A program made the translations under genes and the position numbers. Positions 1 to 14,947 of a DNA stretch of 64,000 bases are shown here, one piece after another. How positions within the stretch are numbered: position 1 is the stretch's first letter; every line of letters begins with the position of its first letter. This DNA is from Drosophila pseudoobscura (taxonomy: Eukaryota; Arthropoda; Insecta; Diptera; Drosophilidae): the NCBI RefSeq assembly GCF_009870125.1, contig NC_046680.1, positions 5,022,001 through 5,086,000 on the forward strand, given 5' to 3'. The notes beneath the pieces are model-generated. The model was not told the origin of the DNA. It saw only the letters and a list, made by a program, of their open reading frames with translations, and ran no database searches.

Positions 1-201
1 TTTTATTGTGACCTGCGACAATCTGCTGCTGGCATTTCTGGCTGCGCTTTTCCAGGCGATTGTTTTATGCGTTTTCAATGCCCTGCTTTTACTGCTAAAA
101 GCCATTGCAATGATGTGGGAAAACGGCCAGATATTAAAGTTGGCAGTCGGAAGCAGCACAAAACACAAGAGGCTGCGGAAATCCATATAAATGTACATAC
201 A

Positions 202-1836
202 TACACACGTCGGCATAAGTATTTTGACAAAGCTCTACGCAACGTTTAACGTTGAATTTTGACGAATTGCTACGTGTTACAGCTCTCTTATCTGATTTAC
301 CGCTAACTACATGAATGCATAAAGTATATTGCAAATTATCTTCGTAGTTGCATTTTGCGTTTTGTTAATATGCTTCTTATTCTCATTCGTAATCTGATCT
401 TGGCTGGACAAAAGTATTTTGTCAGAACTTCAATTAATTTGCATTGATCTGCTGTTGATAGAAAGCGAAACCATTATTACGGATTATCTCAGTTTAGAGA
501 TTGTAAATGCTGATAAAAATTGTTTTCGTTCAATAATTTGTGCAATATGAGTAACCGAAAGGAATTCAGTGAATCTCTTAAAAATGAAATAATAGTGAAG
601 TTCAACTCTGGTATTTCAGTGCAAAATATCAGTAGATTATGTATATTTCACGTCAGACAAACTGCTATAAAAAAACAAATTTAAAAAAACCAACACTGCT
701 AAAAACGCTACACGTTGTGGCAGACCACGAAAGAAAACTGCCAAGGTAGACACTTTTAGTTTGCGGCAATTTAAGCAGGATGTCTTGAAAACTCCTCGAT
801 CGGTTGCCAATGACTTGAAGGAAACAGGAAATTTTGATGTCAGCGAACGGACAATACGTAGAGGTCTTAAGGAAACTGATTTTTGAACATATATTATCAG
901 AGCTTTAGTGCAAATAACACAGCGCAATAATTTAAAGCGCCTTGAGTTTGCCAAAAAATTAAACGGCAAATAATTTTAATTTTGGAAAAATTTTTTATGG
1001 AGCGATGCCAGTGCTTTTCAGTTTCACGGCTCAAACAAAATTGTTTTCGTTAGAAACCTAAAAGCACGTCGCAAAAAAGTGGCACCTATATGTGTAATCG
1101 ATCCATGGAGGTGGGACCATAATGTTGTATGGATACGTCGCCTACAACGGCTCGCGAAATTTAGTTCCTGTTGATGGTAGCATGAATAAAGACAAATATT
1201 TGGAAGTGCTAAACATTCACGCTTTCTCCTCTGGAGATAATTTTATTGGGGAGTCCTTTACCTTTAAACAGGACAATGCCCCGTGTCATAAAGCTAAAGT
1301 CGTTACCCAATTCTTGAAGGACATTGGGGTTAATACTTTGGACTAGCCGCCCCAGAGCAAAGACTTAAACATTATCGAGAATCTCTGGTCTTATATAAAA
1401 AGAAACCGGACTCCAAATTTGACAAGGAACCGTAAGAATATAATCTGAGAGGTGAAATCACTCTGGAGAGAAATTCTGCTGGCTTATATCCACAGCTTAG
1501 TAGAGTCAGTTCCGAGACGTCTGCAAAAGGTGATAGAGGCAAAGGGAGGATATATATTTTACTGATTCATCATATAAAGTTAGTTCGTTCCATTAGTTTT
1601 TTTTTTTTTTTACATTTTATAAAATGTCAAAATACTTATGCCACCGTCTGTTTGGGAATAATTAATTTTCATTTCACAATAAACCCACTTATCATACTTT
1701 TTTTACATATTGTTAATAGCTTAATATAATACCTATCTACGATAAATAAATATAGTTTCTACTTTGAAAAAATAAGAAGTTACAACCGAATATGTTGTGC
1801 ATAATTTTTGTCAAAATACTTATGCCGATGTGTGTA
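202..1836 (+). mobile_element. Decayed Tc1-like DNA transposon with IR-DR ends
   Basis: The terminal inverted repeats are 30 bp long, at 202-231 and 1807-1836. They match with one mismatch, and a TA dinucleotide sits at each outer end as expected for Tc1/mariner insertion. A second inner copy of the core (GTCAAAATACTTATGCC-like) lies at about 405-425 and again at about 1625-1645, giving the IR-DR layout of Tc1 elements such as Paris, S and Minos. Between the ends are remnants of a transposase. The overall length, 1.64 kb, is normal for the superfamily. The family name within Drosophila cannot be settled from memory. Confidence 0.85.
547..1440 (+). pseudogene. Broken Tc1-type transposase (DD34E)
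   Basis: An N-terminal helix-turn-helix-like stretch opens with ATG at 547 (MSNRKEFSESLKNEI) and runs into a stop after 45 codons. The following DNA-binding part, with a GRPRKK-type hook motif near 715-740, continues in another frame to a stop near 883. The catalytic core is visible: a WSDAS block near 1000-1012 (first Asp), QDNAPCH at about 1270-1290 (second Asp) and NIIENLW at about 1368-1388 (third residue, Glu), with 34 residues between the last two. An in-frame TAG at about 1344 stands where the family has Trp before PPQS. At least two frameshifts and three stops make it non-functional. Confidence 0.85.
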
Positions 1837-4800
1837 TATATGCCGCTTTTGATTGTTAAATTTGTCTGGTTGAAAAACTGTGCAGCATACTTTTGGGCAT
1901 CTGAAATTGGGGAAAAAAACTATTTATTTAATCATTTTAAATCCAGTGAACCGCAAAATTCTCCTTTTCCCATTTTCGATTAGTTAAAAATGCACCAAAA
2001 TTGACAGCAGAATTTATTATGTCTGACCAGAAGCCGAGGAAAAAATGTGCTGCACAAATAACTGAACTGGGGTCAATTTTGCAGAATTTCATAACCGAAA
2101 TGTTATTAACTCCAGCAGAATGAAATGAATGAAAAGAGGAGGAAAACCTGTATAATTTATGTGGCCCACTGGCTAGCTTATTATTGCAGCCATTTCCCGC
2201 ATTTTTAGCCCCGTCCATCCGCCTCACATCGCATCACCCCCTCCACCGATGGGTCCACGGGACTGGGGCTAATGGCGCAGCTTTCAGCAATTGTTTACTG
2301 GCCCATTAATTAATACAAATATAAATTGGCAATATGAGTGCGTGCTGCCCATATACCCACGTACGGAAAAACAATGAATCAAGTGTAGGCCCGGATCCGA
2401 ACCGGTCCGGACCGGACAGGGCCAGAACATGCCCGTGCCAGGGGCTTGGTCGGGCAAAGCGCATAAATAACCACGAAATGGCCGAGTAAAAACAGAGCAG
2501 AACAGCAGAAAAAAAGTGTATGTATGTATTTACACCCTTCGCCTGGGACGTTTAATTAATTTTTAGCGTGTTTCGCAGACGTAGCGGCGCCGACGGACGA
2601 GGCCTCGAAAAACAGGCCGGAAAAAAGAAACAATTATTAATATTCGCCAGAGTCGAACACTCGCACAGCCCACACACGTTCATGCAGCCATTAGGGGGGA
2701 TACATCATCATAACTAATAATAATCATGCGCCAGTCCCCACCCAGACCCTCCCCTGGAAGGACCTCGGGCTTAAAGAGATAGCGAAAGTCAGAGAGTGTC
2801 GAATTAAATTAAGCATTATTGATGGGGGGGAAGCTCCGGCCGTGTCTAGGCCAGTGGCCTGCTCTCAAGGCAACTGTTACCGTCTGGTATTTATCGCATC
2901 ATACTCTGTGCATTAGACGAGTCCAACAAGTCAGACCCTGCCACACCAGCCCTAAAGAGTCAGCCGGAAGACACTGTGGGTCCACAGTGTGCCAAACACA
3001 ATGGCAAATGGAGGGCAAAGATGCGACTCTCAAGGACATTATTGCGGACGCTTTCTAACCACTGTACAACTTCGTGTGAGGCATACCAATATCGGACCAG
3101 AATCATTAGCCGTTGGTGCGTTGGTCTCTGTGTAATGTGCAAATCTAATTAAAGCTGCACTGCCCATGGACTGGACCCAGATAGCCCCATATGGGGGGAG
3201 TGGGTGGTTGCGGGGGTAGTTGCTTTGGTCAGTTGTAGCCACTGTCCACACAATAAATGCCACAAATAATCATAAAACTAATGCCACAGACGGTTCGCTG
3301 CTCCTCTTGCGCCCAGCTGCCCTGAGAGCTGCTGGCCAAAACCAGACCCTGACTCTGACTCTGCTCTCCGACTGACTTTCGTCTGTGTACTACACTGTTG
3401 CGTATTTATTATAGTTATATTTTTCCCTTTTACTCGCCGGGTGGCTTCTTCATCCGTATCTTCCTTGTATCTGTATATATTTCGGTGTGGGGCTGGGGCT
3501 GGGGCTAGTGCTGGCTGGGCTTGGCTTCATATTTCATTATGAATTTATGATCGGCGATGCTTGTAATGTGTTTATTGGCCAAACTCTGGATTTGGCTCTG
3601 AAATACGTTTATCCGCTCGGTCCTGGGGCTAGCTTTAATGCGAATTTCTGCGGGAGAACACTACTTTCTTGCCCCTGAAACAAAAAACATATGTTCTTGC
3701 TATCAATGGCGTTTTTTTGGGAAGCTCCAAGGAGGATGGAGACTCTTAATTAAGTCGGGTCTCCCGCTTCCGATTCACTGCTTCGGTGGCCTAAGTAGCT
3801 CCGCTCCGCAGAGCCATCTAAATAATTAAAATATGCAAATGCCGCCTAATCCGGCCAAGCGACACGTTCACGCAGACAAAACAAAACAGAACAGAACAGA
3901 GCCGAGGATAGCTTGGATACTATTTGATATAGGAGTACGACTGGCACTGGGGACAGTCCAACAGCCAACAGCCTGCGATTTGCTTAAATTATTCATAGCC
4001 ATGCAGTTGGCCTTGGCTGGGGGTGGGGAAGGGATAGGGGAGGACCGATTTTGCTGTAAGGTAGTAAATTAAATAAATGACTCGCCGTGAAAGTTTCAAC
4101 GATCTATGCCGAAACACTGTGCAGCAATTAATTCCTGGGACTGCTGCTGCTCTCCATCGACGCCCAAATATATGCTACAGTTTTTCTGGCCCATCCTCCC
4201 ACTTCCGCTTTGCTGGCATTTCATTCCCGCCCCCTCCCCGCGGCCTTAAGACTCGTCTGGCTAAAATATTCAATTATCGAAGTGGTGCATAGGCTCTGGC
4301 CCTGGTCTGGCCAACTTTGCATCGTTTTGCTTAATTGTAAAAGTTTTATGTGAGGCATTTTTTAAAGCCCAGCCCCAGCCCGGAAATTTTATTCGTGTTT
4401 TTTACAACTTTTTCTTTACCGGAATGGAATGTTGTTTTCCGCTTCCGTTTCTGTTATTGTCAGAGAGAGGGAGAAGGGAAAACATAATTTTTAATTTCGT
4501 GTGCAGCGCTTTTTATTGGTTTTTAATTTCGTTGCTTCAGACATGGTCCGCCGCTTGTCCTTCGCCGGCGAATGTAAACAGCATCCTTAGGACAGCAGCC
4601 AGAGCAACCTACTGCAGCAACAAAACCAAGAAATGTGCTACACGCTTCGTTCTTTCTAGTGGCCCATTGGGTTGTCATAAAGCGTTAGCGTTCCCAACGA
4701 TATCATCATCATCGGGGAGCGGGTCGGCAGACACATTTCCCAAGGAGCCAGAATGGGGCAGTCGAGTCCTTCCCGCTGCGTGCAAATATGCTTTGTCTAT

Positions 4801-4991
4801 AGCTTTCGTTTTAATTCTTTTTCTGCTCGTCTTGCTTTTCCCTTTGCCGCTGTGTTGCTGTTGCTGTTACTTTTTCATTACTTTGGCTTAAAATTGATAT
4901 GGAACTTTTTGCTGGCATTCGTCCGGGAAGAGGTGCAGCCAGCCACCCACAGCCGTGCCATCAATACGCTTCATGTTTATTTTACCAGACA

Positions 4992-5032
<41 letters not shown>

Positions 5033-8000
5033 ACATGACGGACTCCGCACTCCATCGAGCTGTCTGTCTGGGTCTGCGTCTGCTCATGCGATTGTGGCCA
5101 GTTGTTTGGTCGTCGTCGTTGCCGTTGTCGTTGCTTTCATGGGTTTTTAATTACGACAAGAATAACAATATCATGTGGTCTCTGAGCTAGCCAAGCTCTT
5201 TCTGGCCAACTTTAAATTCACTGGCACGACAAGCTGCAGCTGGTCTTCGTTTGAAGACAATCTAAATCATAAATAACACGTAAATTTCAAGAGAAAATAT
5301 AAATCAAATGTTATTTGCATCTCCCCTACGGTTTGAATTCAAAATCAAAACTTGACTCTGTCCCGGGAGGGGTGGCATAATTTGATTGCAGAATCGTTTA
5401 TCTGTAAACTTTATTATCGCAGGCAGCAGGCAGGCAGGCTGGCAGGCAGCATCATCCGCAGCAGACGGAGTCCACAGACATTCTCTTGGATTTGACTCAT
5501 TGTCGGAATAGCTGAAATATCGCTTAAATATTTGATGTATCATGCATATGCCATGAGCTGTCCCCCCACCCCCCGAGAGGTAAGCCCAAGAAAAAACAAC
5601 CACTCAACGCCAAAAAAAGAAGAGGAGAAAAATGTAAAGCAAACATTGCGCATACGCCGCGCGGACCCCGCAGGCGGCAAAGCAACACTTGCTGCCAGTC
5701 GCACCCCTACAATGCCCTGTCTGGTGTGCTGCTCCGTTCCTTTTTGGCAGGTGGCACTGGCACTACGCTAAAGCGCTAAACGTTGTTTGCCATTCGGATA
5801 TCGGGAGTTATAAAGCATGAAATCAGTGCCAGCCACCGCCAGGAGATGATGAGGATAACGAGGAGATGGAGCAGGGATCCGTAAGCGTCGAAGCGAAGGT
5901 ACAACTTGGCGGCATATTTAAATGTGGCTGCGGGGCAGACACTGAAGTTGGAGTTGGGGTTGGAGCTGATGGGGTTGCAACGGAGCACAGAATTCGGTGT
6001 TTGCCATTCGCTTACGGACAGACCCCGGCAGACAGTCAGAAATGTGGAAAATGTCTCCACAGTTCGGCTCTTACTACAGACTTCGTTGTGTTTGGAATTT
6101 CGGTTAACAGGAATTTCGCATTTCCATCCGATAATCAAAATCTTGATCAAGTTCTAGGCCTGCCTGCCAGAGGCTCCACTTGGGTGGATGTTCAACTTAA
6201 AGTTTGGGGCAAATTAATACCCACAACAAATGGCATTTTCCCTCTGTCTTGCCTTCTTGGCATCTTTTTAGAGACCGCAGGCTTTTGCTCTTAATTTTCC
6301 GCTTGTGGTTTTTTATTTTTGTAATTTTCTACTTTGTGGCTGCAACACAGAGCGAGAGAGAGGGAGACAGAGAGTGGTGGTAAGGTAGTGGTAAGGAAGA
6401 GATAGAGGTAGAGAAAGGGACTCTCTGTTGTGTAATTATCTGCTTATGCTTCTGCTCTTTCGCCGGCTCTTTTCTGTCTTTTGTGCCTGTCATTATTGTG
6501 CCTCTGCCGCCTGCCTTATTCCGGCATATAAAGTTGTCCGCTGTTTTGACATTTTCCAGGAAAGCTGCTTAGGCAACAGTCGGCTCCAGGTCCAACTTCA
6601 TCTCCAGCTGCAGCTCTTGCTCCAGCTCCAGCTCCAACTCAAACCTAGGCAACCGGAAATTGCATAGAAGCGGAAGTAATCGGCAACGGCATAAGAGGCC
6701 ATCATACCATGGAGAGGAATGGGGCACTGGAGGAGAACCGAGAACCGAGAACATCTCTCTGTAATTTGGTCTTGTAATTAGCAAAACTGTAATGACCTCC
6801 ATCGCGCTGCCTCCCAGCCTCAGAAACTAATCGAAACTGTGGTCACGGAGGAGCACAGTGGCAGGCTCTTGGGCAACCGTTTGAGTTGCACTTCAATTAC
6901 TTGTTTCAATGCCGCAATTACCATTCATTTGGCCAAACATAATGTGTCCTTGTCAACGCTGACTGCTCTGTTTCTGGCTTCTGTCCTGGCCCAGGCTTCG
7001 TCTCCGGCTCTGCCTCCTGCTCTGTCCTGCCTGGAAGATGCCTTGTTGTTTGCACCTTTGCTTTGGCAATTTACACATGGCAATGGCACTAATAAATCAA
7101 AAGTGAAAATGCAAATATTTTCCAGGCAAAACCCAGACAACAACACCCAAGCGGGAGCCGGAGCCGGTGCCAGAGCCAGACAAACATCCTGCAGGAGGCA
7201 GACTCCTGAGTTGTTCAACTCCATGCAGATGGGGCCGAAGGGGGCCGGGACCAAAGGCTGGCGATTTATTGCAGGTGACTGGTGGAGTCTGCAGTGCATT
7301 CGGGCAGGGCAGAGAGAGAGGGACTCCCACACAGAGTCATCAATAAATAATTGGAAAATGAATGCTTTGCTTATGAGAGATTTTGCAAATGACCCAACAG
7401 ACAATGGATGGAATATTCAATGGCATTTCAAAGGGGGAAGCCTGAACATTTTAGATAGAGCCGCAGCCAAATTGATGGAGTGGCAACTTCCGGCACTTAA
7501 AGTTGAATTTAAGCCCTGATCTAAGTGTGTGTTAAGCGTCACATCATCCCAAACGCTTAACCCGCATCAAATTCGCATTCAAATGAAATTCCACTCTGCC
7601 AACCGCAAACACCCAACAAAGTTCAGCGCCACAGCAAATGCCACAATTAAAACGAAAATTAACAGCAAAAGCAAACTGTCAATACAACTGTCACTTCTGA
7701 CAGCCAGTTGACAATTGCAAATGAGCACAGGACGCAGGACACGGTATACAGTACACAGTGCACAGTGCACAGTGCCCAGGACATGGACATGTTGTTCATG
7801 AAGAGACGCCAACGAAGCCACTTGGCTGAGTAGAGGGCTTCGAAATAAACTCATTATAGCAATTTATGCAAACGGCTCCAACCGCAATTGAAAATCCATT
7901 TAAAATTGAAAATGCCACCAAAAATTGTGTGTCCCTGTCCACGTCCTGCTGCCGTCCTGTTTGCCATGTTGTGGCTGCTCCTCTCGTCACTCCCTTGCGC

Positions 8001-9916
8001 CCTTCCGGCCTTCTGGCCTTGGTGTCTGCGTGTTGTGTTTTTGCGAAGCTGCCTCCATTGATGCATATGAATTCAATTATAAAACAACGTCACCTCTGAG
8101 GCGAGTGTCGAGGGAGGCGGGAGGCGTGGCAGGGACTACCAACAGCAGTAACGACCATGAACAGTTCTCTAATGAAACCATTTTTTGCCGAGGCAAAAGC
8201 CAGGGCAAAACTTGTTAATTTTATGCAGCAAGCACAACAATGGAGACACACAGGACACAGGATACGGCCACTGTCTGCCACATTTACATTTCCGTAGGCA
8301 TTTGCATATTCCCTGCATAAAAATCAAAGGATCCACCGAGGAGCAGCGCAGGAACTATGCGGCGAAAAAGCGAAAGCCTAAAGGAAGTTCACATTTCTCC
8401 CAGGACATTGGGGAAGGCGTATCGCGTAGGCGTTCACCTGCCACCAAATGGCGGGCAACAGCAGGCAACATAAATAACAACAGAGCTACACACAGCACAG
8501 CACAAAAGGCGTTCGTTCGCTCGGCGGTGGCAAGTCAACTGGTCCCCACTTGACACCTCATAATAAAATTAAGTATACGCCACTCGAGCCGAACGATAGG
8601 AGGAACTGTTGTTGCGGGTCCTGCTGTATTGTTATTTATGCGCTCGCCAGGACACCGAGCAGCGGCACAGCGCGCTGTCCGGGGGTCCTTCAGCTTTCCT
8701 CGGCGCTTTGAAGTTTATTTGCGTATTCCGCCGCTCATTTCAATTTCCCAAGCGCGCCCTTCGCTGTTGTTTGCCTCCTGTTTTCCCACCGTTTTAGTTG
8801 TTTTCCTTTGTTGTGGAGCAGTCTGCTCTGCTGTATGCCTCTGGCAATTGTTTAACTAGTTGGTGTCAGTTATAATGAATTTTAAATTAAGTTGTTATTG
8901 CTGTTCGGCTGGCATTAAACGATCCAACTGCTGCTGCTCCAACTGCTGCTGGCCTTGCTGCTGCTGTTTCTGCTGTTCAGCCAAAAGCCGTTTATTTGCA
9001 TAATAAAGGACATGACTAATGTTAATTAAATTGCAGCAGACAACGACTAGGTTTTTGGGCATTTTAATTAAAAGCGCAAAGGAGCTCTGCCGAACTCCAA
9101 TATGCAAATGAATACAAAAATTCGATTCGGCAGCCCCAAAGTATGCAAGGGTTTATACACACAAATAAGTCGGGAGATCAGACCAAAATTATAGCCGAAA
9201 TAATTGAAAAGTAATTATGTAAATGTCATTCGTAATGCAGCATCAATGTGTGTTTATAATTGCCATTAGAATACACGAAATCAATGAAAAATATACAGAT
9301 AACGACTCTTTCGATTAAATGGGAATGCTATACACATTTCTGTGGCATGGGATTGAAAATACACAAGCAAATTCAATTTTAGAAGCCCCAGAATTCCGAG
9401 TAATTTAACCAGCAGTCTCTGTTATTAGAGTGAATTTCCACTCTGATGTTTGCTAATCAAGCTCACTCGTATTTGATGTACAATTTAATTCCATATATGT
9501 ACCACAGAATTCGTTTAAGCTGCAAAAACAAACCGAAAACTTTCGGTTGGATTTGACTACTTCCCTACACGTTCGTTTGACTTTATTTCAACGATAACAT
9601 TTTGCTTTAATCTACAATCTATTTTGTGTAACAATCTGAGAAGCCAATTCAAAGCATTTTCCCTTTTTACACGAGGACACAGAAGCCAGTAGCCAGTAGC
9701 CAGGAGCCAGGGTTTTGACTCCATGCCAGAGCACTACGATTGCAAACAGTCCGATTAAATCCTTTCAAACGAGATGCATATGCAAATGGCAAAAAGCTAG
9801 GGACCGTCAGGACTAGGACCGCCAGCAACAACTACAGAAACAACTTTTTGCATTACTCAGATTGCCGGCACTGTGCAAGGGATTGGGGGTTGAGGAATGC
9901 TCTGGTCTCTTTCAGC
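1837..9916. other. Gene-free interval
   Basis: No coding exon with supporting codon structure or splice sites was found. The sequence holds low-complexity patches: a CA run at 4991-5036, CAG/CTG-rich tracts near 6598-6645 and 8925-8975, and short tandem scraps at about 7747-7779 and 9684-9709. Many short open frames exist on both strands but none resembles a protein. It probably contains regulatory and intergenic DNA upstream and downstream of genes outside the window and 3' of Or43a. Confidence 0.6.
4991..5036. repeat. (CA)n microsatellite
   Basis: A nearly perfect CA dinucleotide run, interrupted only at its edges. It creates spurious His-Thr open frames on the plus strand, which should not be annotated as genes. 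Confidence 0.95.
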
Positions 9917-11474
<1,558 letters not shown>

Positions 11475-14400
11475 TTATATTTCTCCCACTTGTCCTTGTG
11501 CTCCTCCACTCTGTTAGATCCACTTCGAAATGTGCCGCAAAGTGCTGGGCAAATGTCTTTTATTCTTCTCGTCAATCGACGCCCTCGAAGGGTGGCAATT
11601 TGCGGCTTGTGGATAGGCATTGGGATTGGGTACTTCGATTAGGAATGGGAACTGAAACCATTTGCCAATCGTCATTGCGAAGTCTATAATTTAACTAATG
11701 GCCTAATGATGAGTGTGATGTAAGTGACGTGGAATTGCGTTGGCTTTACGGCCGGGTGCTGATTGAAAAGCCTCCCCGGAAAATTAGCATGTGACATTTC
11801 TATACATAACTAAGTCATTTATTTTACCATTGAAAGGGGCATTCCTTAGCCAGTTGGGAAAAACTTTAAGGATTCATCAAGGCTTGAAATTGCTCAGAAT
11901 GAGCCCTAGTACCTGTTTCTCTACAACTTTATGAAATATCTCAGTTTAAATCCAGAAAATAATTTTCTTGAAAGCAGTTTCCCCAATTGCGATGCCTCTA
12001 GTTTCACTGAACCCCCAAAGTTGTTTTTTTTTTTTTTGGCTGTACGAATGGAAAACCATTCCATTTGTATAATTTGGTACCTTATTTGATGGCGGCTTTC
12101 TTAAATGTTATCTATTCGTTGGCAGTCAACCCCCTAATAAGTTGCCACAAGTCTTTTCAACAGGTTTTGCCTGAATTAAAGTTGATTTTTGTGTTACATA
12201 CATACAAATACGCATTTAATTTTGCCGTGCCCCTCCAGAAACCTTCACTTTCATCCGCCTAGAAAAAAGGTCTTCCATGCTCTGTCGCACAGCCAGTCAA
12301 AAAGCTAACGAGCCGCTAACGCTGCCAGGCAGACAGGGCACCATTGGAGGAGGAGGAGAGGTTGGACAGGACAGGACAGGACAGGTTGGTCGGGAATCTG
12401 AAGCGATAGCTGGGATGACTTATTAAACAATAAAACCGGATTATCCGTAAACAACTGGGCAAACATGCCAGAGCAGAGGCAAATATTTTGGCCAGGCCGC
12501 TTATCATGCATACTGCCGAAGGTCCAGCAGGAAGTGGGGTTCCATCCATGGAAGGCCGTCCCGAGCAGACAACCAGGTTTTCCTCGTAGCACAGAAAAAA
12601 TACCATATAAAAATCAACAAGCGCCCTGACCAAACATAATTCAGCAACAATGCTGGCTCAGCAAATATGGCAAAGGAATTAAAATGGGAACAGGACCAGC
12701 GCAAGGGCCAGCCAGAAAGGAGTCCACAGCCACAGCCAATGCCAATGCCAATGCCAAGCCCATAAAGGCACACATTATGGCCACTTAACCGCGCGTTATG
12801 CCGCAAAAAGGCAAAGGGACAAAGCCAAAAGGCAAAGAAGGTTCGGCCCGGGTGGCGTATGCGCAATATTTTGTGCAAACATGCCCAAGGGGGTGGTCTA
12901 GTCGGACGTGAGGGAGACGCGAGGAGTGTCCGAGGGTGGACAAATATGCAATGTCAGTTACAGCTGCCCCATTTGGTTGCTCATACGCAGCGTTGCACAT
13001 AAATCAAAGGGGCAGTAAGGCCTTTTGTGCATTGCCTGCACTGCCAGAAAATCTGTGAATATATTTCAGAGACAGCTCTTCCCTGGATAATGAGAAGACT
13101 TTCGCCCAGTGTTCTCTATCAACATCCGAATCACAATTTATTATAAATTAAAATGCTAAACAGGGCCAATAAGCACATTTAATTATAACATTTTAGAGCA
13201 GATCTTAGTCCAGACCAGAAGTCTCCACTCCAGGACATCAAAGTGAAAAGTCCTGGCCAAAGCTCAGACTGTGGCCAGCCTGTTAACCCCATAAACCACA
13301 CGATGACATTAATTACGGGCCCCAGACAGGACGAAGGACTGCCATTGAGAGTGGACGTGCCTGGCCACAGCATAGAAAACAATCAAGAGGGGGCGACGCC
13401 GACCGGACCGGATCCCTCTTTGCTGGTATAAAATTAATATCAAGTAATTAACAGCAGCGGCAAGTTCCATGTGGATGTGATTTAAACCAGGCAAGGAGAC
13501 CCAGCAGCTCCTCCTGTCCCCACTCCACTCCACCCTACTCCAACGAGGCGGCACTCAATTGTGTGGGCGTGTCAATATTGGCTTTGCCACATTTCCATTG
13601 CCACATCCCCCATATCCCCACTCGTTCTTCTTGGCCATTTTAAGCAGCTTTCTGCCAATTAGGCAGCTCACAAAGCTGATCCGAGAATTGGCCTTTAAAG
13701 TGTGGAATTGCTTGGGCCAAAGCCGAGTTGCTTGCTTTATTGTTTTGGGATCTGCAATGGGTTTCCTGCATCAGCTGGTCTTGGCCCTGACTACATCTGA
13801 CTACAGAAGCATGGCTAAGGAGGCTTAGTTTTTGTTAACGATTTGCAAACATGTGTGTCAGAGCAGCCCAGGCCCAGGCGCACACACCCCCACAGTGCGC
13901 AACAAAAACGGAATACGCTTTGATGGTATCGAGGCATGCGAGTTCTCTCCGGGTTAGGCATGGCTATGCCGTCATTCCCTCACGAATGGAACTGACTGAC
14001 TTATGTGGGCTGTGGCATGAGTAAGCCGGCCTAGGAAAATGAGAATCGTTTGTTTGCGGATAATAAAGTACATACCTCAAAAGAATGTACGAACATTGGA
14101 TACAATCAAAATATTAGCTTGGACATCTCTCGGGCTACGCATTGGGGAAATGAGAAAACAATCTTAAAGTCTGAAAGGCTCACTTCATGGGAACCGCTGG
14201 CAGCTCCAGCGAGCGGATGAGTAATGCAATCACACTATATGTATTAATGAGGCGATTGAGGTCGAACTGTTACGAATATATTGATCTCTGACTGTAAACT
14301 TTCACTTATCTTACGAGGTTTCGGATGCGATTCGATGCCATGCGACGAGTTGCGTTGCATGCCGTTTCGAAACATTGGGACTGCAGCAATCTGTAAACTT

Positions 14401-14947
14401 ATTATCGATAATCAGTACCAGACAGAAAGACTTGTAATGTCTGAACACGCTTTCTCTTAAGTATTTGGGACACTCAATTTCTCGTTTCCATAAATTTAGA
14501 AGTCCAACGCATCAGCTGTCTCTAATCTACGCGACAATTTACAACTCAAATAAATGAGCTCTCTGGTAATTCATTGGCTGATAAGATATGAGCAACCATC
14601 TGACAGACGTACATAAAATGTTTTATCTCGAACTGCGGCTCACTGATGCTCCCCCTGCGAGTTTTTTGACACTACAAATATTACGAATCTGCGCAGTTCC
14701 CCACAAATCCCATTTCTACGGATATAAGTCATGGGTACGTACATCTCTATAAATGGATCACAAGTGCAAGTTTCCTTATCTCGCGTTGGATGCAAAAAAT
14801 TAAGCTTTTATTAACTCATTAAGGCACTGCTTAGGGGGGAGAGGCAAGAAACTAAGCCTAAAGTCTGTGGAGCATAAAGAGGAATTAACGTACAAACTAA
14901 GAGTCTACTTTGGTGCTTGATTGTGCGCTGCCGGAGATTCGATCCGG
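11475..14947. other. Intergenic DNA between Or43a and the adenosine kinase gene
   Basis: This stretch lies 5' of Or43a, since that gene reads leftward, and 3' of the kinase. It contains small tandem scraps (GGACA units at 12364-12385, GCCAAT units at 12733-12757) and no convincing exon. No TATA box was identified immediately upstream of Or43a. Confidence 0.55.
12733..12757. repeat. GCCAAT repeat
   Basis: Four GCCAAT-type hexamers in a row, in otherwise unique intergenic DNA. Confidence 0.8.

Noticed and set aside
4753-5190. Open frame of 145 codons with Thr-His runs
   Set aside because: It is driven by the CA microsatellite and has no ATG context, splice logic or protein resemblance.
5420-5450. 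Direct GGCAGGCAGGC repeats as a possible CRISPR-like array
   Set aside because: A short simple repeat without spacers, in a eukaryotic genome.
6839-7519. Open frame of 226 codons on the plus strand
   Set aside because: Begins at a GTG-type codon, has no family resemblance, and an equally long opposite-strand frame overlaps it; codon content looks like intergenic DNA.
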